From: Formicarius rufipectus
Taxonomy: Eukaryota; Chordata; Aves; Passeriformes; Formicariidae
DNA: 64,000 nt
Assembly (NCBI GenBank): GCA_013399695.1
Contig: VXAU01002231.1
Coordinates: forward strand, 528,316 to 592,315
Direction: 5' to 3'
Shown here: positions 1-14,281 of the stretch, in pieces
How positions within the stretch are numbered: position 1 is the stretch's first letter
Layout of the letters: each line of letters starts with the position of its first letter
The notes under the pieces: model-generated
The model's database searches: none
Seen by the model: only the letters and a program-made list of their open reading frames with translations
What the model was told of the DNA's origin: nothing
Translations under genes and position numbers: made by a program

Positions 1-3000
1 GAAGCTGCCTCATGATATCTTCTCTCTCAGCCAAATGTTTTCCTAACATTCTTATTCCCTGATGCTCCAGATGTATATTTGCCCTTACTTGACCAAGTTT
101 TCCACAAGAGGGAAGTTTTCAAAGTTTCATAAAGTACATAGTACAGGTGGCTAATTTGCCTTTGTGATACTTGTACCATCAGTATTACAATGATTAAAAC
201 TAGCAATATTGTTTAGTATTAAGCCTTGAAAGATGTACTGAAGTGATATATGAGCACATGTAATTCTTCTGGATTTGGAGGTGACAGTGCTTTGTGGGAG
301 GACTTCCACAAAGCTGTCATATTTCTTAGTGGAACACAAGTTCTTTTGAAAATGGCAGTGAAACTGGTCTCACCAGGTCACATTTCAGAAAAGGATCTCA
401 GCAGCCTCTGGTTACTGATCCTGGTGTTTAGGCAGCACTTTTTCTGAGGGTTGTTTGGTTAAAAAGAGTAGTCAGGAGGGAGGATATCTGGGCTGTGGAC
501 TTTGAGAAGACAAAGATAACACTTCTCCATGGGAAAAGTATAATAATAATAGTAAAAAAGTATAATGGGGAGTTGCAGCAGTTCTTGATCTGTACTGCTT
601 CCTGACCTTGAGGATGTTTCACTTTCTAATTCACACTAAAAGCCAGACATATCCAAAGCAATTCATAGTGGGGAACATTTTTATCTCCAGCTAGAACAAT
701 ATGTTTCCAAAATGTATTTCCTTTTTTTTTTTCTTTTTCTTTTTTTCATCCTACAAAAACACAAGAAACATAGTAAAGCCTGAAGTATTTAATAATGGCA
801 CTGTAGTGTGCTGGTGTTTAGGGAATACTCACTTAAGAATAAAAGGTCTTGTGACCTGTACTTTATAATCTTGTTTCAAAATATCGAGCAGACATGTTTT
901 ATTTTAAAATTATGTTTTCTTTCATGACAGAATTTCCCAGTATTTTCTATATTTGTCATCTGGCTCTACCATAATCATTTCATTCTTTCCAAGTAGAGAC
1001 ATACATTGTGGAAAAGCCATTTGTAAAGCCAATGATATATGTTTAATCAATATATAACATGAAATACATTCTAAGAGCTTTTTGGAAGACAGATTCTCTG
1101 GAAACAAGCAGTCACCAAGAAGATACCTGCTGAGGTTCTCCCAGGGTGACGCCATTGAGTGTCCTCTCCTCAGGCAGGACACTGAGCTCAGGACCTGGAC
1201 TGAGTGGGGGATTGCTCAGATGTCAGCCAGATCCTGGCCTCGACAGAGTTACCAGATCTCATGGAGTTTGCCATGTTACATGCTTACATTCTGTGCGGAA
1301 CACACACCTGACCTCAGCTGCTCCGCACGCTCAGACACGGCCATTTCGTTGTGCAGAAATCCCGAAATGAACTGCAGCAGCACAATACTGTGAACTGTTT
1401 ACGTGAAGAAGACAAAGCTTTCAGACCTTTAAAGACATAATAATCTAAGAAAAACTAATTTGATTAGTGTGCTTTAGGGGAAGCTGATGACTCAGTACTT
1501 GACTTATAGCAGTGTTCATATACCATCCCATACACTCCTGTGGGCAAGTCCTCTACTCTGCCTTTTTAATCAATCAAGTCTACATTGCCTGCACACAGCA
1601 GTATGACTGGTAGGTACCTCAGTCATGGGTTTTCAGAGTGCTTTTGCAACTTGTGTATGCACAGCTTAAAGTCTGTTTCAACACAGTCTTCTGGGTACTT
1701 ACCTGGTCACCTTGTTCATGCTTGCAAACTGCTCAGACTAATGTGAGTGACTGAATAAATACAATTGACACCTTTTTATCTGACATCTGATTTTTCAAAG
1801 ACTAGGAAATCAGCTTCTATGTGTCTGACAGGTGGGAAGTTCTTGCCTTCACATTTACAACCTGGCAAAGAAAGTCAAACAGATTAGGTCTCTTGTCAAG
1901 GTCGCACCAGGAGAGAGGGAGGTAGCTGGGAAGAGCTATTTTCTGCTACTGAGTCCCTGCTCTTTAACCACAGGATCAGACAAATGAAGGCAGGCAAAAG
2001 CCTGACCTGAAAATAGCAAATTTTCAGTTAAGATTGTTAATGAGGATTTTAATTAGTTGAGTAAGCCAGCATCAATACAATCAGTAAACCAAGCTTCATG
2101 ACCTAGCAGCCTACTTCTTTCTGAAGGAAACTGTACTGTAGACAAGTGGATATCAGGCCTCTCAGAGCCATTTTTTTACCTTTCATGGCCCAAGTCTGAC
2201 TTTGTATTTTAATTTTAAATAACATAGCTGTTCTTAGACTGCAGATCCTTTCTGAGTGCCCTCATCTGGGCTGGGGTGACCATCCTTTTCCAACAAGTGC
2301 TGGTATGGCTGTGGGGCTCTCTTGTTGGGACCTGCTGGCCCAGTGTCTCTTTCTCCACTGGCAGCTGGGCATTTCCCCACAGCCCTCTCCAAGCTGCCAT
2401 AACTTGCCTTTCATCTCGTGCCAGCCATGGTCCTCTCTGCCTTGCAAAGGGAACCTTCCATTCTGTGCCAGTGGCTGTGGAAAAGCCCCCTCCCCAGCAT
2501 TGCTGAAGGTTTTCTGTTCTTGGGACATGGCTGTCCTTCAGGTAACAACAGCTGAAATAAATTTTTCAGCAGACTTCACTCCTCACTCTGATTTGCATTA
2601 TTGCAACACATTCCCCGTTGTGAAGGGTTTGACACTGTCACTATCAGAGCTTTAAATTAATCTAGACAATCTAGACATATTCTGTGATGCAACAGGGGCC
2701 CTATCCTTTTAAAGTAGCGTGATCACCAGTGGAAACAATTTGCTCCATTGGGGTGATTTCTTATTTCCATGACGTGAATTCAGGGTTACAACAACAATCA
2801 GGAATGCTTTCTAGATGAAAGTTTGTGAATATGCAACAATATAGGAATTTTCTGAACTTGTAAATAGCTTGGGATGACTGTGGGCATTATAAACAATAGA
2901 CTTGCAACAATCACCAATAAGCACAAGTGCAATACATTGTGCAGACGTTTCCACATCCCACGGGGCTTACAGACAAATCTGGGTGAAAGGAGAGAGGAAG

Positions 3001-3492
3001 GTTGAAAACCTGCTGGATAGAGAATAATGTGACAGCTGGCAACTATCAGAGCAGCAGTAAGGAGGAATTAGCAAACCAAGAAGGGAATGGAAGGGCAAAC
3101 AGGTAAAGAAGTTTCCTTGCAAGCTCCTTAGGAAGGGAGGGGAGTAGCTGGATAGAAAAGGAAGTGCAAAAGGGAGAGAACAGTACTGCTTTGCTGGACT
3201 CTGCTGGATGAGTTGCAGAATGTCCCTGTAATGTGTGGGCTGAGAAAGCTGGGAATACACTGCATAAAATGGCCATAGGGCAGAGCTAGTGCTGGTACCA
3301 AGAACTGTTTCACCAGTAGGATTAATTGCCTTTCTCAATAGCAGTATCTGACTTTTTTTTTTTTTTCCTAAATCTTATTTAAATCTCTCATTTATGGAAA
3401 CAGTACATATTTGTAGTAGTGTAGTTCTCATTTATCTTCTTTTATAATTTTATATATTTTATATATTTTGTGTTTGTTTTAGTTTTATTAAA
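1..3492. other. intergenic, nothing recognised
   Basis: AT-rich DNA with only short open frames and no familiar protein. A less AT-rich patch at about 1080-1390 has an open frame in each direction but no recognisable product or splice context. Confidence 0.6.
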
Positions 3493-3648
3493 ATGGAACA
3501 GGCTGCCCAGGGACGTGGTTGAGTCTCCATCCCTGAAGGTATTTAAAAGACAATAGACATGGTGATTAGGAACATGATTTGGTGGTGGACTTGGCAGTCC
3601 TGGATCTTAAAGCTTCTTTCCAGCCAAAATGATTTTGTCATTCTAAGG
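3493..3648 (+). repeat. CR1 LINE 3'-end fragment
   Basis: It begins GGAACAGGCTGCCCAGGGA and continues with GTATTTAAAAGAC and a decayed TTCTAAGG end, typical of the CR1 3' region. Confidence 0.85.
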
Positions 3649-6600
3649 AGGAAAAGCCCCATATGAATCAAGTCTGCACAGAACTAAGAGAAACCTACTG
3701 CTGGAAACAACGTATTGGTGAGTGCCGTAGGAAGCCTTTGCAGCTCTCCATTCCATTAGCAAGTCTGGATGTCATAAGAGTGAATATATACCCTCAGGAA
3801 TGAGAATGCAGAGCAAAATTGTCAATTTAGGTCTGATAAATCAAAACTTTGGAATTAAATCAGAGCAAAAAGTCTATGGACTATTGACTTAGGTCAATAA
3901 ATATACAGATACTAAGTCCATAACCTCTTAATACCTATAAGATGATTTCTAGGTGCTGTTGGGAATTAGATTGTAATCCACAAAAGATATTACAAGCAAT
4001 CAAAGACAAAAATTTAAAACAAATTAAATCCTCATGTCTTGGTTGGACTATTAAGTACCAATAGAGCAATGTCAATTTGTATCAACCTCTGCCGCTTATA
4101 GCAGATGAAAATGTGGTTTTATTTTTACCTAGCATCAGTGATGTGCTGGTAATTATAAAATATCACAGCTTAAAATTATTTTCTAATTATTTTGGAGTGA
4201 ATGAAGGAAAAAAAAGAAAACCTCTTAAATGCTCATCAGTTAAAACTTTAGCCAAGTTCCATGAAGATTACTGTGATGATTTTCATGTCTGAAACTTTTT
4301 CCAGAAGCATGACTTTTCTGAAAAAGAAGTGACAGTTTTAATGGTTTGATTGTTCCACAGCCTTCTTTCATTTACTTTTCTGCTCATCCTTTCCTTCCTA
4401 AAGCAAACTCAGATCAATTGGTTTTGGATTTTTTTGGCTTTGCAGGGCATTTCTGTGAAATCATTAGCTCAGAACTCTCTTCATTATGTGGAACACTGCA
4501 AGGAAGTTAAGCTACTGAAAGGAGGCCTGTACCATCCATCACTCATCTTTTCAATGAAAAGGACTAGATTTACTGATGCAATGGCAAGGCAGAACTGCCT
4601 CTTGAAAATATAATGGGTCAATTTTTCAGCTACAATATGTCATTTTGGCCCCACAAACATTGGTTTGATTTTTGGTCCATTTCTAATGTGCTCAGAAGTA
4701 TTGTTTTTATTTCAAACTGTGGTCTAATTCTTACCACACCCAGATATTACTCAGTACATTCTCTTTTAAAAGTGTAAAACATTATAGGAGAGCATTTGCA
4801 TTTGAAAGGCAAACATGTTATTTTTTTAGGACCATGTATCCTGTTAATTCCTAAACTTGAACTGTCCTAAATTCCTTGAGTATAAAGCTCTAATGAAAGC
4901 TAAAAGGGAGGTAGCAGTTGCAATTATAATATTCAGTCTGCATGGGTATCAAATCTGCCTTTATAATTTACAGGTTAAGTGATCACACCACAGCAAATCT
5001 GAGAACATAATAAAGAATTTGTTCAAACATAATTAGGACAAGTCATTAAAGCAAATCTTGAAGGTGAGGAGGGGAAAAAGGAGGCAATGTCCTTAATACT
5101 GTTGTACAAAGTAAAATCACTCTCAAGTGAATCTAGTTATGGCAGTGAAATAGTAAATCGTAAATAGTAATAGTAAATAGTAAAAAGGAAGAATAGGGGG
5201 GAAAGCACGAGGGAAAAAAATTGAAAAGAAGTAAACTGTTGGTACATGAAGGGAGAAAGGAAAAAAACCTCAGGTATATGACATTTTAAAATCTTTGTGT
5301 GTTTTCTGCTAGCGTGGCTGTTGCATAAAGGTTGATATTGTCCTTCCACACCAACTGCAGATTTCTTCCCTGGTTCCACATCAAGCTTTCTGCACACTAA
5401 AATCTGTTAATTGCATTTCTCACTTTAAACTGTTCCATGTTTTTGGTTAAACCCGAACTCGAATCTTTTGGTTCTGTAGTGCTTTCTGCTCTTAAACCCA
5501 AAAAGTAATTAATGAAAGAAGCAACCTGCCCAAACAAATACCCTTAACATGCCTCATTATTGCAGTGAAAGGTTTGAAATTCAACTAAAGAAGAAACAGG
5601 GAAACTAAAAGGCCTGACAGAAAATAATTCAACACTGCTACTTTAGATCTCCGAGGGGTTTAGGTTTATTAATTTGAGAGCCTGAGTACCTACTGCTGTC
5701 CTCCCTTATCTCCCATGGGCACTGCTCAGCCATGCTGGCTTTCTCATAGCTGAACACCACAAGCAAACAGCTCGCACCACTTACAGACCGTCAGCCTCCA
5801 GTCTATCAATGATGGAGCTACTTAATTAGGATTATTTACGATCTGGTAGATGTCAGGGTATGAATATTCCTCTTCTGGCTGTAGGAGGCTGAATGTTTGT
5901 CCCATTTGTGCAGAAAGCTACTTGTGCCCACTTTCATATCCTCAGCACAGCTATTGCCTTGTCTACCCAGCTATCATCTTCAGCTGAGCCCAAGCCCTGT
6001 CATTTATCCTCAGATGTTCCTGGCACCACAGGGCTGCTCTAGTGCCTGTGATCTGCCAGAGCTCAGCATTTCTCTGACTGTGCCCTGTAGTGCACTTGGG
6101 GTGAGAAATATAAATTCTGGCCTTACTTCCCACAGAGAAATTATTCCAAACTGATTATTTCCTGGTGATCATGTTTGTGCTGGAGCCTATTTCAATCTGC
6201 TAAAACAATGTAGTAGAGCCACAGAGCAACTGAAAACCAGTGTGGCTTGAGCTGAGTGTGTTGAAGCCATGAAGGTGACTCACTATCACAAATCTTTGCC
6301 CTATGTCCTATTTCTAGGGATGTGATTTTGCAAAAGCACCCTTTTCTGAAGCATTATCAGGAATGAATTGTCTGCACTGTATTCAGGAGGCTGCATTACC
6401 CCACCTTCACCTGTGCTGATACATCTTCACAGTCACATGAGAGGCTGAGTTGCTATCAGTCCTCATCCTTTTTCTAACCTTGAATTTAAAAATACAGTGC
6501 CATGGATGTCAACATGACAAAAAACCTACAGTGGGGAAGGCCAGAGTGCCCTGTGCTCCCCCCTGTGCCTCCCCCAAATCCCACATTGCTCCTGTGCCCA

Positions 6601-7365
6601 GTCCTGGGCTCCCAACCCCACCACTGCCAGCACAGCATTGTGTTTTGGAGAAGCAGCCTTCTCCCCACGTCTTGTCCTACATTGTTCAGACAATTGCTGT
6701 CAGAATGTCCTCAAAAGGAGAAAGGCCTTAGGTCCGTGTTAGTGTCTGTACTGAGAAATATTTTTACATCTTTCTCTATATTGACAGAAGAGGCAGTATG
6801 GGTGCTGAAAATGGGTGTACTGAATTGTAGCTGCCTTTCTTGGTACCCCAAACCTCATATTCCTTCTAGAAACAGTCAGCAGTGTGAAAAAAGGGACCTC
6901 TACTATGATAAAAATAAAGGAGAATGCACATCCTTTCCATAATACATCAGAATGCAACTGGAACAATTAATGCAAAGCAGTATGTTTAATATTACATGAA
7001 GGTTTAGAAAAATCTGGAAGGTATATTACTGATTGTGCAGCTCTAAAAAAAGTACATATTAAAGTCTTACTGTTGAAATATCTAAGCACCATCCTATAAT
7101 TCAGGTATGGGCTTCAAAAATCTTGCTATGAAGCACCCCTCTTACCATAATTTTAAAGAGCTGAGGCTTAAAAAGAGGTAGGGAATTTGCTTGTCATTGC
7201 ACAGGTTATGTCTCAGATCCCCAAACATGAAAAGCACCGCTTGTGGCTTAAGTGTCCTCAAGCTGGATGAAAATTTAGCCTTAACTTGAACATGAACCTT
7301 ATAGGCAAAACTGGCTTAAACAAGAGAGGCAATGTAGCTGTAACAAAGAATAATGGGCTCATACT
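3649..7365. other. intergenic, nothing recognised
   Basis: AT-rich sequence with no supported gene. A short (AGTAAAT)-like patch lies at about 5155-5185. Confidence 0.6.
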
Positions 7366-8565
7366 CCTAGAATCATGGAATAGTTTGGGTTGGAAGGGAC
7401 CTTCAGAGATCACCTAGTCTTACCACCCTGCTGAGGTCAGGGACACCTTCAGCTGGATGAGGTTGCTTAGAGCCCTGTTCAGCCTAATCTTGAGTGTTTC
7501 CAGGGGTGGGGCTTTCTTTGGTTTTCTTTTTCTGGCTGACCTATCTGCAGCAAGCCTTCTGTAACTCTTTGCACCCCTTGCCAAGTTCAGCTCCAGCTGC
7601 ACCTTGGCCTTCATGACCTTGTCCCTGCAAAACTGGGCAGCATTCCTGTTCTCTTCCCGAGATGCATGTCTCTGCTTCTGTGCTCTGTGCGTCTCCTTCC
7701 TGCCCATTAGTTTGACCAACAGATCTCAATTCAGCCATCCTGGTCTCTTGCCTTCCTTGCCTGATTTCTTATACGTAGGGACTGAGAGATCTTGCATTCT
7801 TTAAAAAGTACCCTTAAAAATTTGCCAGCTCTGTTCTGCTCCCTTTTCAATGGGAACTGTTTCCCATGGGGGTCTTACTGATTAACTCTTTGAAGAGCTG
7901 CAAGTTTCCTTTCCTGAAGTTCAGGGGCCTAATTCTAGTCCTTATCTGACCCATATCCCTCAGGACTGCCAACTCCACCAATGCATGATCACTGCAGCCC
8001 AGGCTGCCTCCAATCTTGATGTCCCCAATTAGCTCACTTACACTGGTGACCATCAGATCCACTATCACATCCTCTCTGGTAGGGCTGTTTGTTACCTGGC
8101 TTAGGAAGTCATCCTGTGTGCATTCCAGGGGTCTCCTGGATTGCCTACAGCTCATGTTGCTGCTTTCCCAGCAGACATCAGGGTGGTTGAGGTTCCCCAG
8201 CAGGACACGATGCCTCCTGTAGCTGGAGCAAGAAGGCTTCCTCATAGGCTCCCCTTGGTCTGGCAGGTGGCCTGTAGTGAACACCAGCCACCACGTTCCC
8301 TTTCTTGCCTCAGTCTGCGATTCTTACCCACAGGCTTTTAGCCCATTCATAGCTGTTCTGCAGAGACAGCTCTTCACACACTGTCCATTTCTTGGTGTAG
8401 AGGAGAACATCTTTGCCCTTCCTTTCTTACCTGTAGCCATTGACAGCTGCTCTTCATTCATGGGATTTGTCCCACCAAATTTTAGTAATGACAATTAGGT
8501 CATAGCTTTCTATCAGCACGGTGGCCTCCTGAAAGCAGAGTTACTATGTTTCTTTTTCTGTGGTT
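7366..8565 (-). mobile_element. internally deleted CR1 LINE (endonuclease part joined to 3' end)
   Basis: Read on the minus strand, it carries the end of the CR1 ORF2 endonuclease region (LLGNLNHPDVCWES, SLGCSDHALVEL) and the post-endonuclease linker (LELNLARG). It then passes directly into the CR1 3' tail (CTCAAGATTAGGCTGAACAG, AGGTCCCTTCCAACCC). The whole reverse-transcriptase domain is missing. A frameshift separates the YEEAFLLQLQEA segment from the downstream endonuclease frame, so it is dead. Its 5' end runs into the assembly gap. Confidence 0.85.
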
Positions 8566-8654
8566 NNNNNNNNNNNNNNNNNNNNNNNNNNNNNNNNNNN
8601 NNNNNNNNNNNNNNNNNNNNNNNNNNNNNNNNNNNNNNNNNNNNNNNNNNNNNN
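8566..8654. other. assembly gap (89 N)
   Basis: This run of N is followed immediately by 18 T residues, so a homopolymer or repeat probably caused the gap. Confidence 0.99.
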
Positions 8655-8672
8655 TTTTTTTTTTTTTTTTTT

Positions 8673-11600
8673 AAGTAAGACACAATGGTGCCTGGAGCAT
8701 ATATAAAATCAGATCAGCATTTGGAAGTGAGGATCTGTATATAACCTATTAAAAAAAGGATAAATCTATATAAATCAAGATTTGTTCTTGTATTTAACCT
8801 TTAAAATTTGACTTTGTGTAGTTTTATATGGCAAGCATTTCACTTGCTCTTCTTTAGACTGATAATCACAGCAGTTCCTGGTGCACAGGCACCGAGCTCT
8901 TCTTATGGACCTCTCAGGGCATCCAGGCATACTGGAAAATTTGTTAGTGTCTCCTTGGAGAGTTCAGCATGGACTCTTTGAGGAACCATTAAAAGTCATT
9001 CAGTGCTGCAGTATATAGCTGTGCTTGTATACATTTTATGACCCCCTTTCTTTTGGATCCAGCTCTGCTCATTTGATTCCTGTGTAACACCATTTAGGTG
9101 TGGCAATTCACAGGAATTTCAGTATGATCAACAGCTTGGCTAGTGTTCATGGACTTTGCTGGAAACCTTGCTCAGTCCATATTACTAGGAAATGAGGGGA
9201 ACTAGCAAAAAAGCAAGCAGAATCAAAAGGCCACCTCTTAAAAAAAAAATCTGAACAACTGAACAAATTCTGTCCACTTCCCTGAGATTTCTAACATGTC
9301 AGAGAGCACCAGTCCTTTCACTCCAGATGTGGTGGTAGGACTGCACCACTGGGGAAAGTAACAGAGCAGTGACAGTTTCACTCGGCCTATACAAAAAAGC
9401 CAAGCTGTCTGAGAGAGATACTGGGATTGTTTTTTCTTTTTTATTATTGTCTATTGGAAATTAAGTCAAAAAACACAGAAAGACATCGGAGTAATGGCCA
9501 TTTTGTTTGTAAATCAAAATAAATAAATAAATAAAGCATGAGATAAATCCTTAGATAATCTTAATTACAAATCTTGCTTTATTGATGTATGAGGATCAGT
9601 CAACACTTTTCACCCCTAACCTAAAACAGTATTACTTTGAGAATATGCTTTGGTGAGGAAGTCTGGAATAGTTCCTGTAAAACCAGCATGGTTTAGCTGT
9701 TTATTCGCAGGTTGTATCCAATGCTATGGCACTTAGTAAACCAGAAACTACATGTAGTCAGCTCATGAAATGTCTTAAAGAGAAAAAGAAATAGTTTCCT
9801 GGATTCTTTTCTCTGCCCCACACTCCCACAGTTTAAACGTGTTTTGGCAGTCATTTACTACATGACTAGTCCCCATGCAGCAGCTAGAACACTTGTAAAG
9901 CTGTTTTGTAAATGTTTTCTAAATTCAAAGTCAAAATTTTTACCTAGTTTGTCTTGATAAATTGTAGGAGGACAACAGTATAACAGAGGAGAGGGGTAAA
10001 ATCACAGCCACATTTCTTCTACTGATTCCCTGATCCTTTCTGGGCAGTTTTATCTTGTTCAGTTTCCAGTGTCCTGTATTTTAGAGAAATAAAAGTACTG
10101 ATCTTGGTTTAGCATTTTATTGCAGAAGAAAATAATTACTGTTTGATGAATAGAATAAACTTCTTAATTTTTTTTATTCTGGAGAGTTTTTATGTTCTTG
10201 CTTCTCATTCTATCTTGCTTCTGAGGCCTCCAAAAGGTTACAGTAATGATTACAGTAATGGCTAAGGCTGGTCAGACTCGGTGGTGGCCCGGGGGAGATC
10301 TCTGAAAATTTGTTGTAGAGTCAAATTCTTACCTGCAACAAGAATCAGATTATATAGATTATTGAATAAGCCTTACTTTTCAAAAGGCCTCAAAGCTCTA
10401 AGAAAGTTAGAGCATTTGTCTTGGACCAAAATACCCATGAAGCCTGGTAATCTGCACTGCCCCCAAAAAACAGAAACACCTGAGTGACTTGCAGCTCTCA
10501 ACTCAATATTTGGTATATCTGGGATTTGATCTATTAGTTACAGTGAATATTGGGAATAATCTTGCTCACTGACCTCTGTTGCTAAATAGGAGCCAATATG
10601 AAGTCAAAGCCAATGTGCTCACAGAAGCCAAGGACATCCAGAAGGTGAAGAGGTACATTTTGGATCAGCTGGAACTGTTTCAGCTTCAGTAACTTCCTCC
10701 TCAGATGCAGCAGGTCCAAAAAGTCCTGCCTAAGTGTGTGTCCCACAGGAGGAAGGGGGAAGGCTTGTGTAGTGCAAGGATATAAGGTGATAATATGGTA
10801 AAGGGCTCGAGTGCCACCACACTGTGAGCCAAGCTGAGTGAGCAACACAGCAGAACTCAGAAACTGAGCAGCTGAGAAAGGAGGGCATGAATGGAAAATA
10901 GGAATGTTGTCAAGTCTGCTACTACTGAACACATTCTGGAGAGTGAGTAGTTGAGATATGTGGAGAGAGGTCAGTAGGCCAACAGAAATCTCTTAATGAT
11001 CTGAATTTGTAGCAAGGACTGCAACTAATACAGTGCTCTACCTGAGAGAAAAATAAGCAAAATGGAAAAAGGAATTTGAAATCTGCATACTCTTCTCCAC
11101 TTGGTGCCTTTTGCTGGCAATTGCTTACAGATATCTTGCCTGCTCTGTACACATGATTCAGTTTCAGCTATCAATGGCAGGAGCTAATTCAGAGCACCTT
11201 AATGTATTGAGAGAATTACTGGCAGTAGGAGGATATCACAAGCTGAGACGAAAGGCCAGAATGGCTTAGAATTCCACTAAGTGGAATCCACTAGGGGATT
11301 GCTGTAGTAGGCAGTTAAAGCAGAAGTGACTCCAACAGAGCAATATGAAAAAATAACAAACATATATAGAACAAATGCCATAGCTGTTCATCTACTGATA
11401 TCACATTGGCAGGAGGTAGGCAAACAACGGTTTTGACTTATTCACTATGTTTATCAAAGGGTGTCTGTAAATAGTAGGTCACTACTAAACAGCAGAGAAA
11501 CTTGGATATTTCACAAGTTTTGTCTGAGAAAAAGATAAAGAAGGAAAAAGGAGAGTATGAGGGTGAAGAACTGCTCAGATATTCAAGCAAAACAGTTTTT

Positions 11601-14276
11601 TTCGTTTCCATAAAATAGCTAATTTGTGATCTGTTAGGTTACGATCTATTATTTATGCTTAATGGGGAAGTTCTGAAAAGGATGTTCTTGATCCTTTTCA
11701 TTCATGCTGTCATATATTGGAAACAGCCAGGATGAGAAAAATCTGTCTGCTGTTACAGACACCAAGGCAATCCTATCAGGAAAGAGTAATCTTTGAACTC
11801 TAACCCCATCCTCATCTGAGCTTGCAGCAGGCTGTTGTACAGTATTACTCAGAATACGTAGCCGACAGTTTTCACTGAAGGTAAGCCTATACTTCTCGTA
11901 ACTTTTGCTTTGGGCAGGAGTGTAAACATCGTTCTAGTTCTATTACTCCGAGAAGATCCCAAACCAGCAGGCTCTGGCTTTTCTGAGAGAAAAAAGCCTT
12001 TGCAACAAACAGAGGAGTTCTCCCTCTTGTGGAGCCAAATGTAACGCCACCGGAATTTTTCAATTCTGCTTCCATGCTCTCTGAGACAGACAGAACCTAA
12101 GTCCTAAGATGGCAAGAGGAAGGTGAATTTAATTTTCAGGTTTCCTTATGTGACGACAGGATATGGGCAAGAGCAATGGCTAATCAGAAGTAAGGTAATA
12201 TCACCATAACGAGCATATTTTGACCAGAGCACACACTGTGTATTGCAACCATTCAGAAATTGTTTTGTACTATTATAGAAGCTTGTCCTTGACCTTGTGG
12301 TCAAATTTACTTTTCTTCTGTTTCTAAATGACTCTTTTCTATATAGAGGAAAGATTTTTTACAGTTTTAAACCAGTTATGATACTCTCTTTTCTTCTTCT
12401 TCCCACCCTCACCTCCCCCTGATACCTGCATATAGGTAGAATATAGGTTTTATTCCAGTGTAAACTCTTTTTGCCCTCCCTCCTTCCCGCAGGTGTGAGT
12501 CACAGTTGTTTTTGGCTCTGTGAAATGAACATTTCTGAGCATTACATAAACAGAGTGCTGAATTGATCTTTGTTCCCTCTGATCTTTGTTCTCTTTGCTT
12601 AACTGTATTTGATTCTGTCACTTGACAGACAACACATTTTGGATGAACAGCTGTTTAAACATCTACTAATTTAAACTGTGGTTTTCTCATTGAATTGTAG
12701 CATGAACCAATTCATTGTCATTTATTCTTCCCAAGAAGATCAGCTCCTAGTCATTTGGTTTAATGTTGACCTCTCCTGTTTCAAATCCATGGTCATGTAA
12801 CCAAACTTCCACTGCATTCCTTTGACTTCAGTACTAACCTTTCAAGGTAGCCAATAGCCAGACATTCCAGTAGCTCACTTATCTTTCATGTTTGTCAATG
12901 GCATCCATTACATTGAATATGTGTTCATAAATAAGTATTTATAATTGTTTGTGGTAATAATCTAGGCTCCTGATGTACAAGACAAAGAAGTTAATTCTCT
13001 CTTTGCTGAGTGGCATCTTATTTCAGTTTGCATTTTATTTCCCTATTTTTTATTTTTTTTTAGAGCTTTGAGCCACTTGCAAAATACACTTCTCATAGTT
13101 GCTTGTCTGCCACGCCTCATAAGTCAAAAAATCAATCCTGCCAGTAAAAAATGGGAAAAAACTCGATAGCTTTTCAGAACAGGAACTTGACAATACTAGT
13201 ACTACAGATTGAAAGACTGTGCAACAATACTAAAGTTGTTACTTTTGTTGTTACTAAAGTTGTCACTTCTGTGACACAGTGAAGATAAATGCCAGGAAAA
13301 GATATTTAGGAAATGTCTTCAGTTTCAAGTCTCACATGCACTGAAGGCACTTCATCCTGTAACAGAACTGTGACCTGTCCCAGTGTCAGGCCGTGTGTCT
13401 CTCAGGTTGGTTCACATTTTAATATCCTCATCCTACTTGATGTATGAAGGCATTTCTTTACCCCTGTATCCAGGAAACACATAACTGCCCCAACTTGCTT
13501 CAGGTTCATGCAAAGCCCAGACATCTTCAGACTTGCTATGGCTGACAGTCTTTTCTCTATCAACACCAGCTTGTCCCTGCAGCCTTCCAGACTCCTGTTA
13601 TGCTTTGCAGTGCAGCCTTCACCTTCATGGCCTGTGTCTTTCAAAGACTTCCAGTGTTATCCATATCCCAGTCCCTTCCACCACAGAGATGTCAGCTGGA
13701 AAACTAGATGTTAGACAACCTCCTCCTGTGTTATGTAATGATGAGAGACTTAGCCTAGGTGCCAAGACTGTCTCTGAAAAAGTAAAACTGTTTATTGTCT
13801 TAGGGCATAATTGAGCATCTGTGAATAATGTAAACAAAAAAAAAAGTGTTAACTCTTACAGCAAAAAAGTGTTTGAATTGCTCATATGCCCCATCTGAGA
13901 GCAATTATTTTTTTTTCCTTTCATAAATCCTTATTTTATTGTGTTACAGAGAACACAAATAAGAATTAGAGTGTCACTATTCTCCTGACAACCCAACCTG
14001 AGATGTAAGGCAGAGCAAATGTCATTCACCAAGGCTTAAATGTTTACTTGTTTAAACATTTGCAACATCTATATCTTGCTTTAGATATTTGGCAATAACT
14101 TCAATGTATTATTTGTAAGGAGTGAAAGATCAACAAAGACAATAACATTTTTGAGATTCAAATGTCCATAAAGGTTTTCAATAACTTTATTTACATTTAT
14201 AACCTTGCATCTGACTACTGCTTTCCTTCTGTCTAGAAAGGAAATGAATTCCTGTGCATTACACCCAGAAAGCTAA
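8673..14276. other. intergenic, nothing recognised
   Basis: AT-rich unique-looking sequence with only short chance open frames. There is a small (AAAT)n run near 9520-9535. Confidence 0.6.
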
Positions 14277-14281
14277 CAGAC

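Noticed and set aside
922..1182. Minus-strand frame ending MIMVEPDDKYRKYWEILS, considered as a terminal exon
   Set aside because: No convincing splice acceptor, no known family, and an AT-rich codon pattern consistent with chance.
1082..1393. Plus-strand 103-codon frame in a GC-richer patch
   Set aside because: No recognisable protein similarity or gene context; could be an old unidentified repeat.
7847..8284. 145-codon open frame, with its twin at 27904-28341, as a host gene
   Set aside because: Both are CR1 ORF2 endonuclease remnants with a shared frameshift and no proper start.
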